Source: Juglans regia (lineage: Eukaryota; Streptophyta; Magnoliopsida; Fagales; Juglandaceae). From it: a DNA stretch of 64,000 bases. The notes beneath the pieces were generated by a model, which did not search any database, was not told the origin of the DNA, and was given only the letters and a program-made list of their open reading frames with translations. Made by a program: the position numbers and the translations under genes. Below are positions 54,554 through 64,000 of this stretch, piece by piece (the first letter of the stretch is position 1; every line of letters starts with the position of its first letter). The stretch covers positions 27,050,372 to 27,114,371 of the forward strand of contig NC_049901.1 of the NCBI RefSeq assembly GCF_001411555.2, in the 5' to 3' direction.

Positions 54554-56150
54554 TAGGGCTGTAAAATAAACAAGCTACTCGATAGGCAGCTCGAATTCGA
54601 CTCGATTAAACTCGAAATCGACTCGGATCGAATATTAAATGGGCTGTTCGTAAACATAGAATTAGGCTCGATTATTAAACGATACAAACTCGTATAAAGC
54701 TCGATCGGCTCGATTAATGTTCGTGAACAAACTCATTTGAAGCTCGACTCGACTCGTGAGCTCGACTCGTATATATTTGTATATATATAATACAATATAT
54801 ATATATATATATATATAATAGCCAAAAGTTAGATATATATAATTTATAATATACATAAATATGTATATAGACTTAGTTTTATAGATTTATAGTCCACTAC
54901 ATATACAATATATAAATTTATAATATTAACTTCTAGTTTTATAGAACTAGAAGATATGATGAATATATGAGTCCAATAAATATATAACATTATAAATTTA
55001 CAAATTACACCATATGGTCCATATTATATATATATATATATTCATATTAGTATATGAATGTTAGAAAGATGGTATATTGATATTAGTAATAGTATATGTA
55101 TGTTAATATATTAGTGGTGTTAGAAAGATGATACATTGATATACTATTGCTAATGTATGGTAGTGTTACGTGTATGATATACTAATATTCTAATATGCTA
55201 ATATTAATATATGAAAGAAAGATGGTGATGTATTAGTATAAGTCTATAAGATATTAGTATATGTTACTATGTATGATGATGTATAATATTAACATGTCAT
55301 ATTAGTATTAGTATATACATATGGTGGTGTATCAATATTAGTGGTGTATTAGTATATATACATATGGTAGTGTATCAGTATTAGTGGTGTATTAATAAAT
55401 ATATAGTATTATTAATTTATTAGTAGTATAGTCTTACATAATATATAACATTATAAATTTACAAATTACACCATCTCCTTATCATATTTGTGTAATAGTA
55501 TTATAGTATTAGTATATAATAGATCTATAATATTATATTATGAATAATAGATTATAATGTTTGATAAAAGATAAAGTTAGATAATGTTATATACTTATAT
55601 AACATGTGTTATACTAATTAATATAAATATAATATGTTATAGTATTAGTATATAACATGTGTTACAACTTACATATTAATCTAGTTTTATATGGAATTAG
55701 TATAATAACACTACTATATTACACTAATTAATATAAATATAATATTATATTATGAGTAATAAATTATAATGTTCGACAAAATATATAAAGTTAGACAATG
55801 TTATCTTTATGAGGAGTATTATTATTATTTTTTATCTATTTTTAATAAAATATGAACTTGTAATAATATAAATTATAATGTTTCATCAAGCAATATAAAG
55901 TTGTTATAAAAAAATATATCTATATAATGTTAGAAAATATTATTAACTTATATATGTATTATTGTATAAAGTATAAATATTAAATATATAGTTTTATAAC
56001 TTTTATAACATATTTTACAGCCTTAATTCTTAGTCGTTGGATCTCTAAAAGTAAATCTGAGCCGTTTAATCATAAAGTTACATCCTTAATTCGTAGCCGT
56101 TGGATCTGTATGTTTAAATCTAACACGTTGATTCAAAAATTACCCTAGCC
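54554..56150. other. Left arm of the hAT element
   Basis: After the CTCGA-rich subterminal part comes about 1.2 kb of very AT-rich sequence with many 'attagtatatg' words and no coding frame. Confidence 0.7.
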
Positions 56151-58367
56151 ATAGCCCTAGCCGCCCCTCACTCGTTAGTCGTCAGTCCTTTCACCTTTCA
56201 CCTTTCACGCGTCTGCCGTTTCACCCGTTTCACTTTATCTGTTTCACACACAACTCTCACTTCCTCTCAGACTCATCGCGATTCACGATTTGTCAAACCC
56301 TAGCCTCCTTAGTCCGACGCTTCATCGCTTACCTTGTGATTTCCATGGAATGAAGCCTTGAATCAAGGCTTGAATCTTGATTCTTGAAGCCTTGCAGACT
56401 TGCAGTTGTCTGCGACTGCTCGAAACCCTCGTAGATGGAGGCGTCGGCCGTATTTGAGGCCCTGAGGGGAGCCGTGACTACAATCTCAATCTCAGAGATG
56501 GCAGTCAGGCCTCGAGGGATGGGTCATTAAATGCTAGCATTTATGACTCCTAACCAAGTGAATCCTTGATTTCGTGGTTCATGCTTCTCTGGTTCTATGT
56601 TTGGTTCGTCCATCAGTCGATTCGTTGGGTTTATTTTCCTGTTTGTAAGTTTCTAACCATTTTGTTGGGAAGTTGGGAGATTTGGTCCCGAAACTCCTGA
56701 TCTCCTTTGGAAGTTTGGAAGCACTTATATTTTTATTAGAGTATTTTTTAACCTCTGGTTTTCTCCTAACTATTTCTAAATTCTAGTATTGTAGATCTAA
56801 TCATGTGATTCATGTTTGTATTTGTAAACCCTAGTACGCCGAAATGGCATGACAGTGTGACATTGTCCTGCCATAGGCCCATATGATATATGCATGGTTG
56901 AATTATTCTGTGAGAGTCTGAGACTGTGATTGACTCAGATTTCTGTAAGACTGTAAGTGACTCCAATCTATCTGTTTCGAGTTTTATATCTGTCATACTA
57001 AAAGTATTGAGGGAAAAACCTTCTGAAGAAAGAAGTTAAAAGTTACAAATTTTTGCTTGAAAGTTGAAGCAAAACTTGCAGTCCACAACACAGTGAGTTA
57101 TATTTATTCTTCCTTGACTTGGTCCTGATCCTTTGTCTGCTGAAACAGTTTGTAAACATGCTTTGTTTAACATGTTTATCTGTTTATAAATTGTTTTGTT
57201 CTGTGTTTGTGTGTTTATAAAATTTGATGTTTTGTGTTTATGTGTTTATGAAATGGTGTTCTGTGTTGATGTGTTTATGTTCTGTTATGTGTTGATGTGT
57301 TTATAAATTGTTCTGTTATGCGTTGATGTGTTTATGTTTTGTTATGTGTTTATCCAATATGTCCTGTGTTTATACTTTCTTGAACCTGTTTTGGTTGATA
57401 AAAAATTATCATCTATGGTTTTTGCTTCAACTATTTAATTATGCAATCTTCAACATTATTTGGTTGATCAATCTTCAACAATCTGTTTTGTATTTATATT
57501 CTTACTTCAAGTCTTTAAATATGCTTTCTTGAAACTGTTTTGGTTGATTAAAAATTATCATGTATGGTCCTTGCTTCAACTATTTAATTATGCCATCTTC
57601 AACATTATTTGGTTGATTAGTCTTCAACAATCTGTTTTGTATTTATATTCTTACTTCAAGCCTTTAAATATGCTTTCTTGAAACTGTTTTGGTTGATTAA
57701 AAATTATCATGTATGGTCCTTGCTTCAACTATTTAATTATGCCATCTTCAACATTATTTGGTTGATTAGTCTTCAACAATCTGTTTTGTATTTATATTCT
57801 TACTTCAAGCCTTTAAATATGCTTTCTTGAAACTGTTTTGGTTGATTAAAAATTATCATGTATGGTCCTTGCTTCAACTATTTAATTATGCCATCTTCAA
57901 CATTATTTGGTTGATTAGTCTTCAACAATCTGTTTTGTATTTATATTCTTACTTCAAGTCTTTAAATATGCTTTCTTGAAACTGTTTTGGTTGATTAAAA
58001 ATTATTATCTATGGTTCTGTGTTTATGTTATTAAGGTGCCTTGCTTTGGAGGCACATTGAGCCACCAAGGCAAGAGTCTACTGAAACTGTTCGAGTCAAA
58101 ATTGTTTAACTCTAACATCTTTTGGTTGATTATATTAGCTGTACTAGCCTTGCCTTTTGGAGGCACATTGAGCAATCAAGGCAAGGCTGCCAAGGCACAA
58201 CTGTTGGAGTCAAATGTTTTTGACTTGAACATATTTTAGTGTCCTTGCTTTTGGAGGCACTTTAAGCCATCAAGACAATATTGTTTTCATTTTAGTTTTA
58301 TGGTCAATGTTTATATGCTTATTTTATATTTCTGGTTTTGTGTTTTAAAAATATTAGACCCTAGCAA
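56150..58367 (+). promoter_or_regulatory. Leader and probable 5' intron region of the hAT transposase gene
   Basis: A less AT-rich block (56150-56520) with pyrimidine-rich 'tttcacctttcacc' sequence and CTAG-type leaders looks like a promoter and 5' leader. The following ~1.8 kb up to the ATG at 58368 lacks a frame and contains the 149-bp array. An acceptor-like AAAATATTAG at about 58348-58357 precedes the ATG by ten bases, so this is probably a leader intron. Confidence 0.45.
57362..58010. repeat. 149-bp tandem repeat, about 4.3 copies
   Basis: The anchor GAA(A/C)CTGTTTTGGTTGAT occurs at 57382, 57531, 57680, 57829 and 57978, exactly 149 bp apart each time. Copies two to four are almost identical; the first and last are more diverged. 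Degenerate relatives continue to about 58280 with the word GGAGGCACATTGAGC at 58048, 58159 and 58253. Confidence 0.92.
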
Positions 58368-60470
58368 ATGGATGATCGTATGAATTTGGTTGATCCGATA
58401 GAGGTCCTGGAGGAGTATGAAAATGAAAACTCTATTGGGATTAGCCATGTAGAGCCCATATCTGATGATGGTGGAGACACTGCAAATACTGATGCCCCTA
58501 ATACTGTCTCTACTGAGGGCCCAATAGATGTTCAAACAGTAGTCAGTGAAAGAAAAAAGAGAAAGAGGACTTCCAATGTATGGAATGATTTTGTCGAACT
58601 TGAACGAGATGGGACTAAACAGCCTCAATGTAAGTGGTGTAAATCTTTATTTAAAGCATCTCGATCAAGTTCTACGACTACATTACGTAGGCACTTGCTA
58701 ACTTGTTTGCCATACATGGGGTCTAAGAAAAAACAGAAAGTCTTAGCAGTTGAGTCTAAGGAGAAAGATGGTGGCTTCACTGTCTCAAACTTTACCTATG
58801 ATCTACGTAGGGTCCGAGAGCTTGCCTCTCATATGATACTTTACCATGAATATCCATTTTCTTTAATAGAGCATGTGGTATTTAATAAGTTCATGAGTGC
58901 AAACACTCCATATTGGGAAAAAATGTCTCGGGCTGCTGCAAAGAAGGAATGCATGATAACTTATGAGACTGAAAAGACAAAGTTAAAGGCTTTGCTTAAA
59001 CCTGTTAACAAAGTTCATATCACAACTGACATGTGGACTTCTTGTCAAAAACTTTCATATATGGTAGTGACATGTCATTTTATAGATACTGATTGGCATC
59101 TTCAAAGGCGTGTTTTGAACTTTTGTAATGTGCCACCTCCACATACTAGCCTTCTTATTGCTGATGCTTTAGAAAAGTGTTTCTAAAGTTGGGGAATTGA
59201 GAATAAAATCAGTTCAATTACTGTTGACAATGCAAGTTCTAATGATGTTGCCATTAGGATCTTGAAAGATAATTTTAGATTGAAGAAAACATTGTCTGTA
59301 GGAGGGAAATTGTTTCATGTACGTTGTTGTGCGCATATAACTAATTTACTTGTGCAGTATGGACTTTGGGAGATTAGGGAGATTGTTGATTGTGTGAGAG
59401 ATGGTATAAAATATCTGGTAGCATAAGAGAGTAGGCTAAAACAGTTTAGTGAAATTGTAAAACAGTTGCAATTACCCTCAAAGAAACTGATTTTAGATGT
59501 GCCTACAAGATGGAACAGCACATATTTAATGTTAGATGCTGCAATTCAGTTCAAAGAAGTTTTTCCTAGATATGATGATAGAGATAGTAGTTTTGAATGG
59601 GTTCCAACTGTTGAAGAGTGGGGACAAGTTGAAAATGTTTGTCAACTACTTGCTATTTTCAATGAAGTAACCAATATTGTATCCGGAAGTGATTACCCAA
59701 CAGCAAACTTATTCCTTTCTGAAGTTTGGAGAATGAAGGACATCTTAGGTAAGAAGAGTAGAGATGAGAATGAATACATGAAATCAATGGTAAGGAAAAT
59801 GACTGCTAAGTTTGACAAATATTGGGGGGAGTGTAATTTGTTGATGGCAATCACTGCGGTGTTAGACCCTAGATTCAAAATGATCCTGATCCAATTCTGT
59901 TTTCCTTTAATTTATCAAGAGCCGGACGCTTCTAAGAATATTGATCATGTCTCCCAAGTATTGCATGAGTTATATGATGAGTATGTTCATGAATACAATT
60001 CAACTCTTGAGGCACAAATAGAGCAGGAAAATGCTCGAATAAATGTATCAAGTTGTTCCTCAAGTGTTGGGAGAAACATGCAGAGTGGCCAGTCATTATT
60101 TAAATCTTTTGTTAGAAGTGTTGATACCGTGCATCCTAATAAATCAGAACTGGACAATTATTTAGAGGAGAGTATATATATCTGTGAAGAGGGTTCAGAT
60201 GCAAGTTTCGATGCCTTAGAATGGTGGAAAGCAAATAGTCTTGAATTTCGAACTTTGTCCAAATTGGCCCGAGATATATTGGCTACACCAATTACCACAG
60301 TTAGCTCAGAATCAACATTCAGTGCAGGAGGCAGAGTAATTGATCCTCATCGAGCTTCATTGTCAACTGAAACTGTCCAGATGTTGTTATGTGGGTCTGA
60401 TTGGGTTAGAGCATTATATGGGCTTAAAAGATCATCAACAAATTCTGTAAGTGTAATTTATTTATTTTAA
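58368..60470 (+). pseudogene. hAT transposase with two premature stops
   Basis: One reading frame of 701 codons from ATG 58368 to TAA 60468-60470, broken only by TAA at 59184-59186 and TAA at 59424-59426; there is no frameshift. N-terminal BED zinc finger: CKWCKSLF with H and C in TLRRHLLTC (about residues 87-120). The middle carries the RNase H-like core with TTDMWTS and TVDNASSND motifs and LDVPTRWNSTYLML. C-terminal hAT dimerisation region: EWWKANSLEFRTLSKLARDI and ATPITTVSSESTFSAGGRV. The product would cut and paste elements with matching ends in the nucleus. Both stops could derive from single changes. The shorter 272- and 334-residue parts are unlikely to be active separately. Confidence 0.92.
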
Positions 60471-62394
60471 CTGTCTGTTGCTATTTTACTATTTTATTCT
60501 TAGTATTATTAATTTATTTACAAAAATACTAATGCCTGTTTTTTTCTTGTCAATAGAAGGATATTCCATCAGAAACTCAGATTCTCTTGCCATAGCCATA
60601 GGCCCATACAGACTCACAATCTGTTTTTTTTATCATGTTTAATCTATGGAGCATTTGGGCAGCATTCTAGTTTTATCTGGTCTGTATTATTTAATCTATA
60701 TGATTTGCTATCTGATATTTAGACAATTTGGTTTTTATATGTGATTTTGTTTGGGATGATATGAATCATGGCAGTTCAGGTAATTTCTAAATTCTAACTC
60801 TTTATCATCCAAATTTCCTAAATTTCTTTAAATGGCAAATTAAATTTTGCATTACAAACATCCCTTGACAATATTACTAAGTTAAAAGTACTTGAGTAAT
60901 GATGCAAGGGATTAAAAATGATATTAATATTTTTGACTGTATTAGTGTGTGCAAGTTGTCATGGTGATTTTCTGTAAAATTTGGGAACTTGCTGACTTCT
61001 GCCATGGTGAACTCAGATTTTGTATAAGTTTGGTATTTTCTTGTCATTGCGATTTTGATAAATTTTGGTAAGTGCATTCTGCAGTTGTTTGTCTGATTTT
61101 GTTGAACTTTGGTAACTTGTTGTGAACTTGTTTTGGTAAAAAAACAAGTTGTCTGGCTGATTTTTTCGGGCTGTTTTTGTTGAACTGTGGTAACTTGTTG
61201 TGAACTTCTTTTAGTAACTGCAGTTATCTGTCTTGGTTGTCTTGCTGATTTTGTTGAACTTTAGTAACTTGTTGTGAACTTGTTGTTACTTAACTTGTAA
61301 CTTCTTTGGTAACTTATTTGGTAACTGCCTCTGGTATTAGTGTATGCCTATTGAGTATTGCATACTGCTGCCTGCTGGTTGGCAGATTCGATTGTTCTTG
61401 TGGGTCTGTGGCTGACTGGCTGGTAACTGTCTGTTGTATTAGTCTATGCGTATTGAAGTTGTCAACTTGTCTACCTAATAGTTTGTTGTCTGGCTTATAT
61501 GAGTCATGCCTATTGTTGGGTCGCTGTTTTGGATTTGTTCTGTGGTAACTGCATTTGGTAACTGCAGTTGGTAACTTAGCTGAATCCCTGATGCACATCT
61601 TTCTATTTGATTTTGGGAACTTGCAGTTGCTGACTTTGTAACTCTATCACGGTGATTTTAGATTTCAATATGAGTCTGAACCCCTAATGCACATATTTGT
61701 TTATGAGATTGCTTGTATAGTTGTATTGTGTAACTTGTTAGAGATATGCCATTGATTTTTTAGGCAAATTAAGTTTTGCATTTTCTGTCAAACATCCCTT
61801 GACAGAATTACTAAGTTAACAGTACTTGAGCAAGGGATTAAAAATAACCTTAAATTTTTTAGTGTATTAGTGTATGCAGGGCAACAATATCAAGATTTCT
61901 GGCTCCATTCATCAACAAATGAGGACTTCATTCATTTCACGGCCTAATTTTTTTTTTTAAGTGTAATGTATCTTATTTCATAATTTATTGTTGTAATTTG
62001 TAAAGTATTTTTTGATTCAATAGTTCCATTATGATGTAAAAATTAAAAATGTCATTTAATGTACCATAGGTCTATAGTCAAATTACGCTCTTGAAGGTTT
62101 TATTATGTAAATTTTGTATTTAATTTTGTATTTTATTGATGCATTTATTTTAATTTTATATTAAACATTTTAATTTTTAAATTTTTGTCATAAGCGAGCC
62201 GAGCTCGGGCTCGGCTCATTAACAAAATCGAGCTCGAGCCGAGCTCGAACTTACTTCCCTTCTACACGAGCCGAGCTTGAACGCTATGATGTGCCCGACT
62301 AATAAACGAGCCGAGCTCGAGCTCGACTCGAGTAGTGAACGAGCCGAGCTCGCACACCCCAGGCTCGCTCGAGCTCAGCTCGTTTACAGCCCTA
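60471..62394. other. Right arm of the hAT element with degenerate repeats
   Basis: Non-coding. Imperfect repeats of 'ttgttgaactttggtaacttgttgtgaacttg' lie at about 61090-61330. A ~90-bp direct repeat 'acatcccttgaca.aattactaagtta.aagtacttgag' occurs at about 60859-60955 and 61792-61878. The last 200 bp are GAGCCGAGCTCG-rich. Confidence 0.75.
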
Positions 62395-62402
62395 CGTATC
62401 AG

Positions 62403-62645
62403 CACATGTAGTATGAACATGTTATGGTGGATTTCTCTTTCTTAAAGAGCATATGTCTTTATCATCTCTACTTGCTACTCAAGTGCTAGAGGTGATCGCT
62501 TGTGTGAGTGAGCAAATCTAAGCCTCTTAACATATCTTGTGTGTGTGTATTAGAAAAAATAATACGATAAAAACAAGAACTGAATCATATTGTATTAATA
62601 TACCAAAAGAAAGGTTACATCTCAATGTCATTTGAAACACAAATT
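62403..62645. other. Flank between hAT and copia, possible copia LTR part
   Basis: By position this is where the 3' LTR of the minus-strand copia would lie, and the hAT would then have landed in it. No second LTR copy is available to test this. Confidence 0.3.
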
Positions 62646-64000
62646 ACATTTACAGTCTACGCAGTCTTAGATTCATAACATGAGCCTTAAAGACATCTCT
62701 TGTAATAGGCTTCGTTAAGGGATCGACACCCATGCGACTAGTAAAAAGGTGTTTCAGAACCACTTCCTTTTGCATTACCATGTCTCTGATGTAGTGATAT
62801 CTGATATCTATGTGTTTGGTTCTTCCATGATACTTTGAGTCCTTAGCATATGCGAGAGCTGCCATGCTATCACAGAATATCGTCACCGAATCTGAAGTAT
62901 ATGTGCCCATGTCTAAATGATTGAGGAACCTCCGTAAACAAACAACTTATTGAACTCCTGCAGAACAAGCTATGTATTCTGCATCCATGGTGGATAAAGC
63001 TATACATGGTTATTTCTTATTGCTTCCTGTAATGGTGCCTTTGTTGAGCAGAAAGACATACCCAGTAGTTGATTTACGCTCATCTAGGTCACTACCCTAG
63101 TCGACATCACTGTAACCTCTCAACTACAAATCTGAACCCTGATAGTACAACACATAGTCTGCAGTTCCCTTGAGATATCGCATAATCTTCTTGACTACTT
63201 TCCAGTGAGCCAATCTGGGGTTAGATTAGAATCTACTCACTAAGCCAACTGCATAGCATATGTCAAGCCAAGTACACATCATTGCATACATCAGACTACC
63301 CACAACATTAGCATAAGGGACACAGGCCATCTTTTCCTTTTCACTTTGCGTCTTAGGACACAAATCTTTGGACAAGTTCTCGCTTGTTACAACAGGGATG
63401 TCAATGGGTTTACATCCACAAATTAGGAAGCGCTTGAGAACTTTCTTTATGTAAGTTTGTCGGGACAAACACAAAAATCCATTTGAGCGATCTTTGTAGA
63501 TCTTAACTCCCAAAATGTATTCTACCTCATCCATATCCTTCATCTCAAAATTGAAGGATAACCACTTTTTTGAGGTGACTATCAACTATTTATCATTTCC
63601 AGCTAGTAGTATGTCGTCAACATACAATGACAACATAATGAAACTCTTTTTAGACCTTTTGATATAGACACAATGGTCCTATATGATCATCGTAAACCCA
63701 TTCAAGAGAATAGCTCGATAAAATTTGAGGTACCATTGTCTAGATGATTGCTTTAGGCCATATATAGATCATTTGAACTTGCACACTTTGTGCTCTTGAC
63801 CTTTGACCACAAAACCCGTTGGTTGATCCATATAGATCTCCTCATCTAGTTCTCCATTGAGACATGTTGTCTTAACGTCCATCTGGTAGAGTACCAAATC
63901 CATGTTTGCTACTATAGCTAGAATTAGGCGAATTGAGACAAACCTCACCACTGGTGAAAATGTTTCCTCATAGTCTATACCCTCCTGTTGGGTATATCCT
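62646..64000 (-). pseudogene. Copia reverse transcriptase-RNase H pseudogene, runs off the window
   Basis: A single minus-strand frame can be followed from the window edge to the stop before 62650, interrupted only by several nonsense codons. [13 protein letters not shown] (about 63980), [20 protein letters not shown] (about 63890-63830), a LYGLKQ-like IYGLKQSSRQWYLKF (about 63760-63715), the catalytic LSLYVDDILLAG (about 63635-63605), then MDEVEYILGVKIYKD (63530) and VPYANVVGSLMYAM (63300). RNase H: YSDVD, STMDAEYIACS and FCDSMAALAYAKD to DPLTKPI (62870-62700). Gag, protease and integrase should lie beyond 64000. It differs from the copia at 24-27 kb. Confidence 0.9.

Larger units (their letters stand above)
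54554..62394 (+). mobile_element. hAT (Ac-like) DNA transposon with intact ends
   Basis: 7841 bp. Perfect 12-bp terminal inverted repeats TAGGGCTGTAAA (54554-54565) and TTTACAGCCCTA (62383-62394) are flanked by a perfect 8-bp target duplication CGTATCAG (54546-54553 and 62395-62402), the hAT hallmark. Subterminal regions carry many short palindromic words: ACTCGA/GCTCGA on the left (54580-54770) and GAGCCGAGCTCG on the right (62196-62380), as expected for transposase-binding sites. Inside are an AT-rich left arm, a leader region (56150-57100), a 149-bp tandem array, a nearly intact transposase ORF and a right arm with degenerate repeats. Confidence 0.95.

Noticed and set aside
54779..54830. 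TA-rich run that might be an origin or matrix-attachment site
   Set aside because: It is one of many AT-rich tracts in the hAT left arm; nothing specific supports a function.
58368..59186. A stand-alone 272-residue BED zinc-finger host protein
   Set aside because: The frame continues unchanged after a single stop into the transposase core and dimerisation domain, and the whole lies between TIRs; it is a broken transposase.
61314..61598. Minus-strand ORF beginning MCIRDS
   Set aside because: It resembles a known adapter-derived false peptide start, but the DNA here is ordinary repeat sequence of the hAT right arm; coincidence, no gene.
1..64000. tRNA, rRNA or small RNA genes
   Set aside because: No cloverleaf-like or conserved rRNA sequence was noticed by eye; a structured-RNA scan was not possible.

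Overview
This is a plant nuclear window, from a woody eudicot by its look. Fagales/Juglandaceae is only a guess, based on the many 'TTTGGATAGTGAGATGAGATGAGA' type Tourist-like MITEs. It has no bacterial features: the coding blocks have introns, and the rest is nested retrotransposons, MITEs, AT-rich tracts and microsatellites. I find one host gene, a MEI2-like RNA-binding protein gene (Arabidopsis AML5/ML5 clade), plus strand, about 22.5-46.8 kb. Its twelve inferred coding blocks (23076 to 46305) join in one frame to 2526 nt (841 codons and a stop).

Layout. 1-1067: MITE debris and a GA microsatellite. 1068-12855: a decayed minus-strand Tat-type Ty3/gypsy element. It has recognisable LTR copies at both ends, a primer-binding site, gag, protease and RT remnants, and a 2.4-kb solo LTR nested in its left LTR. 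It also carries an intron-containing antisense ORF (4569-7814, plus strand) with a 'putative gypsy type transposon' domain and a coiled coil. 12857-16313: a long LTR-like block holding a 90-bp minisatellite. 16314-18460: degenerate ~311-bp higher-order tandem repeats. 18640-21300: a second Tat-type gypsy remnant. 22028-22413: a MITE.

22.5-46.8 kb, the MEI2-like gene. Its second coding exon is split by a 3600-bp Ty1/copia derivative (24065-27664; 128-bp LTRs; 5-bp target duplication CATTC). That element contains an internal inversion and a nested MITE. Other introns hold a copia RT fragment, a chromodomain-gypsy remnant, and two L1-type LINE remnants; one LINE is itself hit by a Tourist-like MITE and a hAT-like MITE.

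46.8-54.5 kb: AT-rich sequence with hAT-like MITEs, a ~3-kb solo LTR and a Tourist-like MITE. 54554-62394: a structurally complete hAT (Ac-like) transposon with perfect 12-bp terminal inverted repeats and an 8-bp target duplication. Its transposase frame is broken by only two stop codons, and a 149-bp tandem array lies upstream of the ORF. 62646-64000: a minus-strand copia RT/RNase H pseudogene that runs off the window.

The most notable points are the copia insertion in a MEI2-like coding exon, the inverted block inside that copia bounded by primer-binding-site-like inverted repeats, the nearly intact hAT element beside short elements with similar termini, and the antisense ORF of the gypsy element. 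No search or alignment was run. Family names rest on recognisable motifs, and organism and ages are inference.
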